From Thalassotalea euphylliae (GTDB taxonomy: Bacteria; Pseudomonadota; Gammaproteobacteria; Enterobacterales; Alteromonadaceae), in NCBI RefSeq assembly GCF_003390395.1, contig NZ_QUOV01000001.1:558001-622000 (forward strand): DNA of 64,000 nucleotides, read 5' to 3'. Position numbers and translations under genes: made by a program. This document shows positions 16,497 to 26,250 of the stretch, piece after piece. The notes under the pieces were generated by a model, which was not told the DNA's origin, did not search any database, and was given only the letters and a program-made list of their open reading frames with translations. Position 1 is the first letter of the stretch. Each line of letters begins with the position of its first letter.

Positions 16497-17240
16497 ATGT
16501 ACTATTCAATTTATTCCGTTTTACTGTTTTTACACATTGTGGTTGGCAGTGTGTCATTGATCACTTTTTGGTTGCCTGTTATTGCGAAAAAAGGTGGGCA
16601 TTTTCACAAGCGGTCAGGTAAGTGGTTTGAGTTTGGCATGCTTGCTGTCAGTTTATCTGGAATTGCTATTACCTTAGTGGTGTTATTTGATCCGTTAGCG
16701 ATTAAAGATCCTTCGTCTTCATTATCTGGCGCAGAAGCCGATAAGCTGGTGTGGTGGAGCGAAATGTTCGCTTGGTTTTTACTGATGTTGTCGCTTTTGG
16801 TGCTTAACAGTACACGCCACTCGGTACTCGTATTGAAATGTCGTGAAAACAGACTGGCACTGCGTCAATGGCCACACCTGTTGCCAATTCTTACTATGGC
16901 GGTAATTTCGCCTTATGTCGGCTATTTAGGTACTAAATATTCTTTTGTCTTATTGCAGGTGTTTAGCGCTTTGTGTTTGGTGAATAGTTACCAATTACTG
17001 CACTATATTTTTAAACCGTCTATTCAACCAAGAGAATGGCTAATTCAGCATTTGCGTCATATTATTGGTGCAGGCATTGGGGCTTACACCGCGTTTTTTG
17101 CTTTTGGTGGCCGTCAACTACTCGCCAATATTGTGAGTGATCAGTGGCAAATTATGTTTTGGGTGCTGCCGGGTGTCATTGGTGGTGTATGCACCCATAA
17201 ATTAGTCAAAAAATATCGTCAGCAGTATAAGGTGCAATAG
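16497..17240 (+). CDS. Multi-pass membrane protein, DUF2306-like
   Basis: The 247 residues form about seven hydrophobic helices, with a short conserved-looking loop GGHFHKRSGKWFEFGM after the first. Histidines in that loop and in LLHYIF and QHLRHIIG recall DUF2306-type membrane proteins, but I cannot give a function. GGGAGAG lies before the ATG at 16497. It is divergent from the DesK-like kinase gene, with 167 bases between starts, and 31 bases upstream of the decayed MaoC gene, so those two were probably cotranscribed. Confidence 0.7.
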   Translation: MYYSIYSVLLFLHIVVGSVSLITFWLPVIAKKGGHFHKRSGKWFEFGMLAVSLSGIAITLVVLFDPLAIKDPSSSLSGAEADKLVWWSEMFAWFLLMLSLLVLNSTRHSVLVLKCRENRLALRQWPHLLPILTMAVISPYVGYLGTKYSFVLLQVFSALCLVNSYQLLHYIFKPSIQPREWLIQHLRHIIGAGIGAYTAFFAFGGRQLLANIVSDQWQIMFWVLPGVIGGVCTHKLVKKYRQQYKVQ

Positions 17241-17271
17241 GCTGCTAATGTGAAGCGTTAAAGAGATTTTT

Positions 17272-17722
17272 ATGAAGCAAATATTTCTTGAAGATTTTGT
17301 CGTTGGTCAAGTGTTCACAACAAAACAACATCAAGTCACTGCTGAGCAAATTATCGAATTTGCTCAGCAATTTGATCCGCAGCCATTTCATACCAATAAA
17401 GAACAAGCTCAAAGTAGTTTTTTAAGGGGCTAGTGGCCAGTGGTTGGCATACGGCGGCTCTTACCATGAAATTAATTGTGGCAAGTGATGCTAAACCCGC
17501 TGGTGGCTTGATTGGCGCAGGTGTTGATCAGCTTCGATTTAATCAAGCTGTTCGCCCTGGCGATAGCTTGCAAGCTAAGGTCACGGTTATTGAAGCAAAA
17601 GCATCTAGTTCAAGCCCGAACAGGGATTGGTTACTATTGCTGTGTCGGCGACAAACCAAGAGCAGCAAGAGGTATGCAGCTATGTATCAAATGTTGTGAT
17701 GCCTACGAGGCCTAACCCCTGA
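17272..17722 (+). pseudogene. MaoC-like (R)-specific hydratase, broken by two frameshifts
   Basis: Three frames in succession give one MaoC protein. ATG 17272 encodes MKQIFLEDFVVGQVF...FDPQPFHTNKEQAQSSF and stops at TAG 17431 after the T6 run. The next frame (one base lost) continues LVASGWHTAALTMKL...GGLIGAGVDQLRFNQAVRPGDSLQAKVTVIEAK. Near 17615 a second single-base loss moves the frame to KPEQGLVTIAVSATNQEQQEV...MPTRPNP, ending at TGA 17720-17722. The joined product of about 150 residues matches the MaoC hot-dog fold (FDPQPFH catalytic His region). Each break alone would inactivate it. The T6 break could be a sequencing error; the second is not in a long homopolymer. The intact enzyme would hydrate enoyl thioesters. 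Confidence 0.82.
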
Positions 17723-17732
17723 CACTTGACGG

Positions 17733-18443
17733 TTAAGGAGTGATGATCTGATGTGCGACGAGCTTAGATATTACTTGCTCCTTATTTTTTGCCCCCAGCT
17801 TAAGCTTTAAATTCTCTAAATGAAATCTCGCTGTTCGTTCAGAAATATTGAGCTTTTTACCGACCTCGTTATATGTGCAGCCATTACTTAACCATTTACC
17901 GCACTCTATTTCTCGATGGGTTAATTTTAGCTGCTGAATGGCAACATCTGGGCAACTTTTTAAGGCACAAAGCTGTTGATGAAATACGGTAGAGGTGATC
18001 TCAAGTTGCTTGCCATACTGTTCAAGCCATTTAGTTTCTGCCTCATTGTCTATGGCGCAACCTAAACCAGCTATTTGAAGTTTATTATTACTTAGTGGTA
18101 TTGAAGCGCCAGCATTGAGTTTGTGAGCTTTGACCTGCTGCCAAAAGCCAAATTGCGCTTTGCCGTTACTGCATTGTTTCGCGTATGACCAGGGCACAGG
18201 CGAATTGCTCACAACAGATAGTGGAATGGTAGTGTCTAGTTGTAGGTAGTTCTTGGCGATATATTCATCGACCCATTGTTGAGGGTAGGTACTAATCACA
18301 TTTAATTCACTGGGGTGTTGTGCGTTAAACTGAAAGTAACCAAAGCTTTTAATGCCAATTTTAATGAGCTGTTGCTCAAACAAATTGACGAGTTCGGCTT
18401 CTCGCTGACATTTTATCAGCTGATAAATATCGTCCCATTCCAT
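17733..18443 (-). CDS. LuxR-family regulator with autoinducer-binding-like domain (LuxR solo)
   Basis: 236 residues: an N-terminal autoinducer-binding-like domain (about 15-160) and a C-terminal HTH (about 170-235; LTHREIECGKWLSNGCTYNEVGKKLNISERTARFHLENLKLKLG). Several acyl-homoserine-lactone pocket residues are recognisable: W and Y in QQWVDEYIAKNY, D in QLD, and W in PVPWSY. The proline that normally follows the motif aspartate is threonine (LDTTIP), so ligand specificity may differ. No luxI-type synthase is in the window, which makes it a solo. A lux-box-like palindrome sits 23 bases before its start. Its 3' end faces the decayed MaoC gene. Confidence 0.85.
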   Translation of the reverse strand: MEWDDIYQLIKCQREAELVNLFEQQLIKIGIKSFGYFQFNAQHPSELNVISTYPQQWVDEYIAKNYLQLDTTIPLSVVSNSPVPWSYAKQCSNGKAQFGFWQQVKAHKLNAGASIPLSNNKLQIAGLGCAIDNEAETKWLEQYGKQLEITSTVFHQQLCALKSCPDVAIQQLKLTHREIECGKWLSNGCTYNEVGKKLNISERTARFHLENLKLKLGAKNKEQVISKLVAHQIITP

Positions 18444-18465
18444 CTCACATCTACATCCTGTAAAT

Positions 18466-18485
18466 ACCTGTCAAAACTGACAGTG
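18466..18485. promoter_or_regulatory. lux-box-like operator
   Basis: ACCTGT, eight bases, ACAGTG: the 20-bp layout of a lux box (ACCTGT-N8-ACAGGT), with CTGTCA/TGACAG giving a 16-bp inner dyad. It lies between the luxR-type gene (start 18443) and the divergent 54-residue membrane protein gene (start 18616), so it could control either. Binding by the neighbouring regulator is inferred. Confidence 0.5.
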
Positions 18486-18615
18486 CAATTTTGTTGTTTA
18501 TTGATTAATACTAAAAAGGTCTATGTTTTAAAGGATAGTCGGCGATTCGTTCTAATAGGTGAAATTAATTTAACTATTGAGTTAAGACGTTGAAACATAT
18601 GCGTAAGGAGGCGTT

Positions 18616-18780
18616 ATGTTATTTGTCAAATTAATGGTATTAATAGGAATGCTGATTGCTTCACAACTTGTATCGATAGGTAAAAGTCATGCCGCTTGGA
18701 AACTGTTTTTGGCTTTGTTTCCTGTTGTTGGCGCAATTGCCATTGCCTTATTGAATATTAAGTACTCAGATTTTTACTAG
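18616..18780 (+). CDS. Small two-helix membrane protein (54 aa)
   Basis: ATG 18616 to TAG 18778-18780 encodes MLFVKLMVLIGMLIASQLV, a short polar link (SIGKSHAAWK) and LFLALFPVVGAIAIALLNI, ending KYSDFY. This gives two probable membrane helices. A very strong ribosome site, AAGGAGGCG, lies just before the ATG, and a hairpin terminator follows, so it is a complete transcription unit. It is divergent from the LuxR solo with a lux-box-like site between them. I do not recognise the family. Confidence 0.7.
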   Translation: MLFVKLMVLIGMLIASQLVSIGKSHAAWKLFLALFPVVGAIAIALLNIKYSDFY

Positions 18781-18804
18781 TTTTTTATAAATGCTCGCAG
18801 AAAG

Positions 18805-18836
18805 AAAAAATCCACCTTATTTCGGTGGATTTTTTT
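18805..18836 (+). terminator. Terminator between the small membrane protein gene and uraA
   Basis: AAAAAATCCACC pairs with GGTGGATTTTTT around TTATTTC. It is symmetrical, so it probably serves both convergent units. Confidence 0.92.
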
Positions 18837-18886
18837 ATGTCGATATTTTTTATGTCGACAGATGCTAGTCAAACTAAACGTAAAAC

Positions 18887-20098
18887 TTACTTCTCGTTTG
18901 GCAGTAATAGGTTAAGTGCAATTGCCGAGATTGCAGCCAACGCGATACCTTGTAGTTGGAATAAGCCCAAATCGAACTGCATACCGCCAAGGCCAAATAC
19001 CAGGGCTACAGCGACAATCGCCATATTTTTACCTTTGCCAAGGTCGACTTGTGCAGTAATTAACGTTTTTAAACCAACAACAGCAATAGCGCCAAATAGT
19101 AATACCATAATGCCACCCATCACAGGTGCAGGAATGGTTGCTAGCAGTGCGCCTGTTTTTCCTAGGAAAGATAAACCGATGGCAAAAACAGCCGCCCAAG
19201 TCATGATAACTGGGTTAAATGATTTGGTTAAAGCAACTGCGCCAGTGACTTCTGAGTAGGTCGTATTTGGTGGACCACCGAAAAGTGCCGCAGCTGAAGT
19301 GGCTAAGCCATCCCCCATAAGCGTGCGCTTTAAGCCCGGCTTTTCGAGAAAATCTTTACCAGCTACATTGGAAATTGCCGTGATATCACCAATATGCTCA
19401 ACTGCTGGCGCAATGGCTATTGGCAAAATAAACAGAATCGCTTCCCAGTGAAACTCTGGGGCAGTGAAGTTAGGTAAAGCAAACCATGCCGCTTCACTTA
19501 CGGAATCAAAATTAACGATGCCGAAGTATAACGAAAGCAAGTAGCCAACAGTTAAGCCAATTAAAATCGGTACTAACTTAAATAACCCTTTACCTAAAAG
19601 CGAAACCAATACCGTAACCGCGAGCGCCGTTAGCGAGATGGTTAATGCCGTACTTGCTTCAACCAACTGAACCGCGCCATCACCTGTTTTACCAAGCGCC
19701 ATGTTCACACCAACAGGGGCTAAGTTTAGGCCAATCACAATGATCACCGGCGCCACCACAACGGCAGGTAAAACGCGATGAATGATTTGGTTGCCTTGCC
19801 ATGCCACAAGTAACCCCAGTGCCATATACAACACACCAGCGGCGGCTAGGCCAGACATAGTGGCGGCGATGCCCCAAGTAGCGACGCCGTAGCTAATGGG
19901 GGCGATAAAGGCAAAAGAAGAAGCTAAGAAAATAGGGACTTGGCGTTTCGTCACTAACTGAAACACCAAAGTACCAATACCCGCAGTAAACAGGGCAACG
20001 TTGGGATCTAATCCCGTTAAGATAGGCACTAAAACAAGCGCCCCAAAGGCTACAAACAGCATTTGTAACCCAAGTAATGGGGTTTTCAATTGCTGCAT
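18887..20098 (-). CDS. uraA: Uracil:proton symporter UraA (NCS2 family)
   Basis: The 403-residue NCS2 permease has about 14 membrane segments. Characteristic stretches are GLQMLFVAFGALVLVPILTGLDPNVALFTAG at the N-terminus, the broken-helix VVVAPVIIVIGLNLAP, the substrate-site AIAPAVEHIGDITAI near residue 235 (E of VEH contacts uracil in UraA) and FGGPPNTTYSEVTGAVALT. It imports uracil across the inner membrane. The ATG at 20098 is one base downstream of the upp stop, so translation is probably coupled. It is slightly shorter than E. coli UraA (429). Confidence 0.95.
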   Translation of the reverse strand: MQQLKTPLLGLQMLFVAFGALVLVPILTGLDPNVALFTAGIGTLVFQLVTKRQVPIFLASSFAFIAPISYGVATWGIAATMSGLAAAGVLYMALGLLVAWQGNQIIHRVLPAVVVAPVIIVIGLNLAPVGVNMALGKTGDGAVQLVEASTALTISLTALAVTVLVSLLGKGLFKLVPILIGLTVGYLLSLYFGIVNFDSVSEAAWFALPNFTAPEFHWEAILFILPIAIAPAVEHIGDITAISNVAGKDFLEKPGLKRTLMGDGLATSAAALFGGPPNTTYSEVTGAVALTKSFNPVIMTWAAVFAIGLSFLGKTGALLATIPAPVMGGIMVLLFGAIAVVGLKTLITAQVDLGKGKNMAIVAVALVFGLGGMQFDLGLFQLQGIALAAISAIALNLLLPNEK

Positions 20099-20099
20099 G

Positions 20100-20729
20100 T
20101 TACTTAGTACCGAAAATCTTATCGCCTGCGTCGCCTAGGCCAGGAATAATATAGCCTTTGTCATTTAAGTGATCGTCAACCGATGCGACATAAATATCCA
20201 CATCAGGGTGCGCTGCTTCGAGTTTTTCGATACCTTCAGGAGAAGCTACCAAGAATAGACCCATAATGTCTTTACAGCCTTTTTTCTTAAGCAAATCGAT
20301 AGTGGCAATTAAGGTACCGCCAGTCGCCAGCATAGGGTCAACAATCAGTGCCGTGCGTTCGTCAATATCAGCAACGACCTTGTCAAAATATGGTACGGCT
20401 TCTAACGTTTCTTCATCACGATATAAGCCAACGACACTGACTTTGGCACTTGGTAGTAGTGACATAACGCCGTCTAGCATGCCTAAACCTGCACGTAAAA
20501 TAGGCACTAGTGTGATTTTTTTACCCTTAATGTGCTCAACGTCAATTGGCGTACCTTGCCAGCCGTCAATGGTTTTTGTTTCTGTTGGTAACTGTCGTGT
20601 TGCTTCATAGGTCAGCAAAGTACCAATTTCAGAGCAAAACTCGCGAAAGCTTTTTGTGCTAATGCCGTTAGCGCGCATTAAGCCAAGTTTGTGTTGAACA
20701 AGCGGGTGAGTAATTTCGTGAACAGCCAT
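20100..20729 (-). CDS. upp: Uracil phosphoribosyltransferase
   Basis: The 209 residues match E. coli Upp (208) in length. Motifs: [12 protein letters not shown] at the N-terminus, [13 protein letters not shown], the PRPP loop [23 protein letters not shown] and the uracil-binding end [16 protein letters not shown]. It converts uracil and PRPP to UMP (pyrimidine salvage). It is the promoter-proximal gene of the upp-uraA operon, so imported uracil is trapped directly. Confidence 0.98.
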   Translation of the reverse strand: MAVHEITHPLVQHKLGLMRANGISTKSFREFCSEIGTLLTYEATRQLPTETKTIDGWQGTPIDVEHIKGKKITLVPILRAGLGMLDGVMSLLPSAKVSVVGLYRDEETLEAVPYFDKVVADIDERTALIVDPMLATGGTLIATIDLLKKKGCKDIMGLFLVASPEGIEKLEAAHPDVDIYVASVDDHLNDKGYIIPGLGDAGDKIFGTK

Positions 20730-21047
20730 GGTTTTCCTTAATCAAAAATTTGTAATAATTATAACAATTTGTAGGTCAACTATGGCAGTAATAAAACGTA
20801 ATGAATGACCTAGTGTTGATCTAAACAGCAAATTGAAGACTAAGTGCGCGAGCTTGCTTGCTAAGGCTTCACGTATATCTGCTAAAATCAAGAGCATAGA
20901 TAGTTTGTTACATATTGTAACTTTAGTACGACTTGGTAAGATTAGTCACTGATCGTATTAATCATATTTATTGTTAGTCGAAGTAGCAGTTACCCGCAGT
21001 TATTAGTAGAAGATAGCGCCGTAAGTTGCTTTAGAAATGAGGAAGTA
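20730..21047. other. upp / FIST divergent intergenic region
   Basis: About 318 bases. It must hold the upp-uraA promoter and the promoter of the FIST operon. I see no strong palindrome, terminator or coding frame here. Confidence 0.5.
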
Positions 21048-22187
21048 ATGAAAACATTTCAGTCAATTTATCGAGCGTCTGCTTGGTCAACACCACTTGT
21101 CCAACATTCACCTGCACAGTTGGTTATGGCGTATGGCAATCGTGACTTTGCCTTAGACCAAACGCTTTATGCAGAACTTCAAGAATCTTTCCCTGATGCA
21201 CAAATTGTCGGCTGCACCACCAGTGGTGAGATACAAGGTGCGCAGTTACACGATGACACCTTGTGTTTAACAGCGATTGAATTTGACCGTGTAAATGTCG
21301 AAGTTTTTAGCCAACTAGTAAGTGATTTTGATAATAGTTTTCAACTTGGCCAAGCGTTAGCGCGTGGTATTCCAGCACAAGGTCTTAAGCACGCTTTTGT
21401 TATTTCTGACGGTCAGGCAATTAACGGCTCTGAGCTTATTGCTGGGATTAGTGGCGTGCTGCCAGAAAATGTTGTTGTTACCGGTGGGTTAGCGGGGGAC
21501 GCCGCTAAGTTTCAAGAAACCATTGTTTGGCATAATGACCGAAAAGCCAGTGGCTTAGTTGTGATCGTTGGTTTATACGGCGATGCGTTAGTGGTTGGGC
21601 ATGGTCACCTTGGTGGTTGGCGGGAGTTTGGCCCCATGCGCGAAATTACCCGTTCAGAAGACAATGAATTATTTGAAATTGACGGTAAGCCAGCGCTCGA
21701 ATTGTATAAAGAGTTTTTAGGTGAGCATGCCGATAATTTACCTGCCTCTGCGCTACGTTTTCCGCTTGCGATGAAAACTGAGCAGCAAGAGCAACCTGTG
21801 GTGCGCACGATTTTAAATATTGATGAACAACGTCAAAGTATGATTTTTGCGGGCAATATGCCAGAGGGGGCAAGTTGCCAACTCATGCGTGCAAATTATG
21901 ACCATCTTGTTGATGGCGCACAAGATTCAGCTGAGCAAGCACTCACTTTTTTTGACCAAATAGAACCTCAATTGGCAATATTAATTAGCTGTGTTGGCCG
22001 CAGATTAGTGCTGGCACAGCGGGTAGAAGAAGAACTCGAAATTGTTGAAGAAACCTTACCAGCAAATTGTGCTATGACAGGTTTTTACTCTTATGGTGAA
22101 ATTTCCCCCATTGTGCCTGCTGGTCGTTGTGGTTTGCATAACCAAACCATGACCATCACCTTGCTATCAGAGCTGTCGAGTGACTGA
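21048..22187 (+). CDS. FIST-domain sensor protein
   Basis: The 379-residue soluble protein has FIST_N (about 20-215: VGCTTSGEIQG, VVTGGLAGDAAKFQET, VVGHGHLGGWREFGPMREITRSEDNELFEIDGKPALELYKEFLG) and FIST_C (about 220-370: FPLAMK, ALTFFDQIEPQLAILISCVGRRLVLAQRVEEE, MTGFYSYGEISP). FIST domains are sensory modules; one branch, NosP, binds haem and senses nitric oxide. The HGHLGGW segment supplies histidines, but I cannot say whether this protein binds haem. GAGGAAG precedes the ATG. It overlaps the next gene (GGDEF-EAL) by 8 bases, which strongly suggests they work as a pair. Confidence 0.9.
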   Translation: MKTFQSIYRASAWSTPLVQHSPAQLVMAYGNRDFALDQTLYAELQESFPDAQIVGCTTSGEIQGAQLHDDTLCLTAIEFDRVNVEVFSQLVSDFDNSFQLGQALARGIPAQGLKHAFVISDGQAINGSELIAGISGVLPENVVVTGGLAGDAAKFQETIVWHNDRKASGLVVIVGLYGDALVVGHGHLGGWREFGPMREITRSEDNELFEIDGKPALELYKEFLGEHADNLPASALRFPLAMKTEQQEQPVVRTILNIDEQRQSMIFAGNMPEGASCQLMRANYDHLVDGAQDSAEQALTFFDQIEPQLAILISCVGRRLVLAQRVEEELEIVEETLPANCAMTGFYSYGEISPIVPAGRCGLHNQTMTITLLSELSSD

Positions 22188-24096
22188 GTTACACAAACTA
22201 GCCAAGCGCCAACTTAAACGCTTTGGCATTGACGATTCATTAAAAACAGAGCACCGAGATTATTTTGCTGCGGTGTCTGAAGCTTATGTCGGTTACGAGC
22301 AAGACGTTAGCACCCTTGAACGCTCTTTATTTTTAATTTCGGAAGAGCTCAATGAACGCAACGCGCTGCTCAAAAATCAACTTGGTGAACTCAGCGAAAC
22401 AAAAAACCAATTGCAATCATCGTTGAGTGTACTCAACGCTACCTTTGATGCGACGGGCGAAAACATTGTGGTTTACGATGTTGATGGCAATGTCGTGAGC
22501 ATCAATTGCATGGGGCAAACATTTTTCCTGCAAAATGGTGTTACTGAATATCAACGTTGGTCAGCGTTGCTATCATTATTTAAATACCCAAACCAAGCGG
22601 TTCAAGTTAAGCAAAAACTAGAAGAAGACCCAACGCGCCACATCAATGGGGTGATCGAACTGAGCAGTAACCGCTTTTTTGAATATCGCTCTTTGCCACA
22701 AATAGCTGAGGGTAAACTCATCGGTCGAGTGTGGTGTTTTCGTGACATTACGCAGCAAAAAGAAAGTGAAGATTTAATTCAACACCAAGCCTACCACGAT
22801 GCTTTGACGGGCCTGCCCAATCGCAACTTGCTATTAGATCGCGTTGAACACGCACTTGCATTAGCAAAGCGCTCAGAGCAGCTGTTAGCGGTTTTGTTTA
22901 TTGATTTGGATAACTTTAAGCGCGTTAATGACACTGAAGGGCATAAAGCAGGGGACGAATTACTGATTGAATTAGTGCAACGAGTTAAATCTCGTTTGCG
23001 CGAGCAAGATACGCTTGCTCGCCTAGGTGGTGATGAATTTGTCTTGCTGCTGGAATCGGTCGCAAATAAACAAGATATTCGCTTACTGTGTGAGGAGTTA
23101 CTGGCGATTTTAACCGAGCCATTTTGTCTTTCCGGTCGCCAGCACTTTGTCAGTTGTAGTATCGGTGTTGCCTGTTTTCCACAAGACGACAACAACGCTG
23201 AACACTTAATTTTGAAAGCCGATATGGCGATGTACCAAGCAAAGGCACAAGGCAAAAATAACTACCAGTTTTATGATCAAAGCCTAGAGCAGCAAGCGAT
23301 GTTGCAAGTAAAAGTTGAACGTGAATTGCGCGAAGCTTTGCAGGCAGATGAACTTGAGCCTTATTTCCAGCCAAAAATTGATTTAAGCACTGGTGAGATC
23401 ATCGGCGCAGAAATATTGATGCGCTGGTTTAAGCCAGACGGAAGTTCAATTCCTCCCGATATTTTTATTCCGGTTGCAGAAACTACAGGGCTTATCAGCC
23501 AAGTCGGTAAGAAGGCTATTGACTCTGCGTTTGAATGCATCAGTCAGTGGCGCAGCCAAGGGCTTAATCATTTAAAACTCGCGATTAATTTATCGATTAT
23601 TGAATTTCAAGATGCCGAGCTTATTCGCTATCTACTGAGTAAATGTGACGAAAGCAACGAGTGCGGAAGCCAATTGATTATTGAGCTAACTGAATCTATT
23701 TTCATGGAAAACAAAGAAGTCATCAGCCGTACTATGGAGCAACTTCGAACCCGTGGCATTGCGTTTGCACTTGATGATTTCGGCAAAGGTTATTCGTCAT
23801 TTAGTTATCTGCAAATTCTGCCCATTGATTATTTGAAAATTGATAAGGCGTTTTTACAGGGAGTTACCACCAATAAACAAAGTGCAGCGATCACGCGTAC
23901 CATTATTGATATTGGTCACAACTTGGAATTGTCGGTAATTGCTGAAGGGGTGGAAGATCAGGCAACGCTCGACTATGTGATGCGTGAACGTTGCCAAAGT
24001 GCACAAGGCTATTTCTTATATAAACCCATGCCGAGAAACGACTTTAATGAGCTTATAAAGCAAGAGTGTCTGCAACTAGCAGCCGGCAGCGAATAG
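22180..24096 (+). CDS. Diguanylate cyclase/phosphodiesterase (coiled coil-PAS-GGDEF-EAL)
   Basis: The 638 residues comprise an N-terminal alpha-helical coiled coil (about 30-85), a PAS-like domain (about 85-195 with ...WCFRDITQQKESEDLI linker), GGDEF (about 205-365; YHDALTGLPNRNLLLDRV, RLGGDEFVLLLESV) and EAL (about 375-630). GGDEF is intact, so cyclase activity is plausible. In the EAL domain the signature reads EIL (about 411-413), with the other metal residues present: ELTES, ALDDFGKGYSS, K in YLKIDKAF and VIAEGVED. Phosphodiesterase activity is likely but not certain. It starts at GTG 22180, overlapping the FIST gene by 8 bases. It has no membrane segment, so the FIST protein is the probable signal input. 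Confidence 0.92.
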   Translation: MTELHKLAKRQLKRFGIDDSLKTEHRDYFAAVSEAYVGYEQDVSTLERSLFLISEELNERNALLKNQLGELSETKNQLQSSLSVLNATFDATGENIVVYDVDGNVVSINCMGQTFFLQNGVTEYQRWSALLSLFKYPNQAVQVKQKLEEDPTRHINGVIELSSNRFFEYRSLPQIAEGKLIGRVWCFRDITQQKESEDLIQHQAYHDALTGLPNRNLLLDRVEHALALAKRSEQLLAVLFIDLDNFKRVNDTEGHKAGDELLIELVQRVKSRLREQDTLARLGGDEFVLLLESVANKQDIRLLCEELLAILTEPFCLSGRQHFVSCSIGVACFPQDDNNAEHLILKADMAMYQAKAQGKNNYQFYDQSLEQQAMLQVKVERELREALQADELEPYFQPKIDLSTGEIIGAEILMRWFKPDGSSIPPDIFIPVAETTGLISQVGKKAIDSAFECISQWRSQGLNHLKLAINLSIIEFQDAELIRYLLSKCDESNECGSQLIIELTESIFMENKEVISRTMEQLRTRGIAFALDDFGKGYSSFSYLQILPIDYLKIDKAFLQGVTTNKQSAAITRTIIDIGHNLELSVIAEGVEDQATLDYVMRERCQSAQGYFLYKPMPRNDFNELIKQECLQLAAGSE

Positions 24097-24181
24097 GCGA
24101 TAATTGCCTCTAGGCTAACGGCCTTTAAACCTCGTTTCTCATTTAAAGCCCAGTTGCGAGTGCGAGTAAACCTGAAGTTAG

Positions 24182-25753
24182 TTAAGCTGAGGTATTAAAG
24201 CGACGAATCAATGAGCTGACATTAGCGATGGTATCTTTTAGCTGCTGGCTGGCGCCAAACGATTCTTCTGCTGCCTGTTTGGCGACTGGTGCACCTTGTG
24301 CGATATCACCCACTTGTTGGTTAATATGCTCAGCCACTGCGCTTTGTTCTTCAACTGCAGACGACATTTGAATTGTCATATCCGCAATATTGTCGACCGC
24401 CTTATTAATTTCGCCCAAAGCAATGCGCGTACCATCGACAATTTGCATGCCTTTTTCCGCTTCTTCTAAGCCTTGTTCAGACACTTCAGCAGCTTTTTGC
24501 GAGCGAGTGATCAACTTGTTAACAATACTATGAATTTCTTCGGTTGATTCGCGTGTACGCATTGCCAAGCTGCGCACTTCATCCGCTACCACCGCAAAGC
24601 CGCGACCTTGCTCACCCGCGCGGGCAGCTTCAATAGCGGCGTTTAAGGCGAGTAAATTAGTTTGCTCGGCTATGGATGAAATCATGGTTGCCGCTTGGTT
24701 AATCTCTTCTGTCGATTCGGCTAAGTCTTTTACTGTGCTGGCGATGGAAGTTACTGAATTTTTCAGTTCCTCGATGGATTTTGCGGCTTGCTTAGCCTGC
24801 TGGTTACCATTGTTCACACTTGCCGCAGCTTCTTTAGCGCTGCTTGCGTTACCTTCAACACGCTCGGTAACTTCTTGAATGGCACTCGACATTTCGCTAA
24901 TAGCGGAAGCAATGACTTGAACTGCTGTTTCTTGCTGTTCAATAACTTGGCTGGTTTTTTCTGCTTGATAGTGGGTTGTTTCGGCAACTTCAGCAAGCAC
25001 CACAGAGGCGTCATCAATTCTTGTGAGGCCGGTTCTGCCGCGGGCTATTTCGCAAATTAGTGCCAGCTTGGCACGTGCCTGTGCTTGGTTAGCATTAAAG
25101 TAAGTTTGCGCTACGGTAGTATCTTTATAGGCATCAGGCGCAATATTTAAAAATAATGACCATGACTTTTGCTGACTCTTAATGCTCCAATATCCACACA
25201 GCACCATCACCGCTGGGCCAATGAGCATCAATTCTGTAGAGTTGGTGAGCCAGCCAGCGCCAACACAGGCAAGGCCGCCGACGATAAAAGGTCTTATTTG
25301 CCGAGTAAAGTGGCGAATTGTGTCGCTAATTGGCAGTGCCGACTTATTTTGTTGCAACCTTTGATATGCTTGGCTAGCTCGCTGCTTTTCTGGCTCAGAA
25401 GCATTAACCCTCACTGATTCGTAACCAACGATATCATCGCCTTCAAAGATCGGGGTAACGAATGCTGATACCCAGTAGTGATCGCCGTTTTTGCGTCGAT
25501 TTTTAACAATTCCCATCCATATTTTGCCAGCGCGTAAGGTTTCCCACATCTCTTTAAACACGTCACTTGGCATATCAGGGTGGCGAACAATGTTGTGATT
25601 ACTGCCGATAAGTTCGTCGCAGGTAAAACCACTAACTTCGACAAAAGCATCGTTACAGTGAGTAATTATGCCGCGCTTGTCGGTTGATGAGATAAGTCGT
25701 TGACTGGTTGGGAATTGATATTCTTTTTGGCTGATATGACGGTCTTTATTCAC
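24182..25753 (-). CDS. Aer-type PAS chemoreceptor
   Basis: 523 residues. The N-terminal PAS domain (about 15-120) carries Aer hallmarks: [42 protein letters not shown], and [24 protein letters not shown], the FAD-pocket region in Aer. A hydrophobic hairpin at about 150-190 anchors the protein in the inner membrane without a periplasmic domain. The signalling region contains the tip [35 protein letters not shown]. It probably mediates aerotaxis or redox taxis. It converges on the GGDEF-EAL gene. Confidence 0.93.
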   Translation of the reverse strand: MNKDRHISQKEYQFPTSQRLISSTDKRGIITHCNDAFVEVSGFTCDELIGSNHNIVRHPDMPSDVFKEMWETLRAGKIWMGIVKNRRKNGDHYWVSAFVTPIFEGDDIVGYESVRVNASEPEKQRASQAYQRLQQNKSALPISDTIRHFTRQIRPFIVGGLACVGAGWLTNSTELMLIGPAVMVLCGYWSIKSQQKSWSLFLNIAPDAYKDTTVAQTYFNANQAQARAKLALICEIARGRTGLTRIDDASVVLAEVAETTHYQAEKTSQVIEQQETAVQVIASAISEMSSAIQEVTERVEGNASSAKEAAASVNNGNQQAKQAAKSIEELKNSVTSIASTVKDLAESTEEINQAATMISSIAEQTNLLALNAAIEAARAGEQGRGFAVVADEVRSLAMRTRESTEEIHSIVNKLITRSQKAAEVSEQGLEEAEKGMQIVDGTRIALGEINKAVDNIADMTIQMSSAVEEQSAVAEHINQQVGDIAQGAPVAKQAAEESFGASQQLKDTIANVSSLIRRFNTSA

Positions 25754-26250
25754 GCTGTCTTCCTTTAATGCGAGTTAAGCAAAGGCTTAATTCATTGGAC
25801 GTCTGATGATATTGCTTGTAGCTACCTGCTAGCGATATCTAGTTGCTAAATGATCAGGTGTAAACAAAATGGGTATTAAAAATGGAGTAAATCTAATGCC
25901 TTAATAGAGTGAGGTTTAATTAAACTATAGATGCAATTAGACTATTTGCACTTTATTTTGCTCTCCAAAAGGGCGGAGGATTATATTGTTACAGTGCTTA
26001 TTGTTTCAACATCGAATTTGGTGGTCAGAGCTCTCTTTGTAAGTGCTTATAGCTAAGTCTATATGAGCAAGTTTTTACCCTAGGAATGCTCAACTTTTTG
26101 CTCATCGACTATGCTTATCTTTTGTTCGATTAAAATTTTTTTACAATTTGTGTCAATTTTTTTGACGGTGTCGGGTCTTATGCCCTGACTCATGAAAAAC
26201 AAGCGGTATTTGAACAATTTTCAATACTGCGTTTAAGCCCCGGAGAAATT
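25754..26250. other. Intergenic region upstream of the bufferin operon
   Basis: About 497 bases between the divergent Aer and bufA genes. GTCAA (26152-26156) and TTGAC (26162-26166) form a small dyad about 85 bases before bufA; I cannot assign a regulator. I found no convincing sigma70 promoter, no metal-regulator box I recognise and no coding frame. An alternative sigma factor is possible, as reported for some bufferin genes, but is not shown. Confidence 0.4.
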
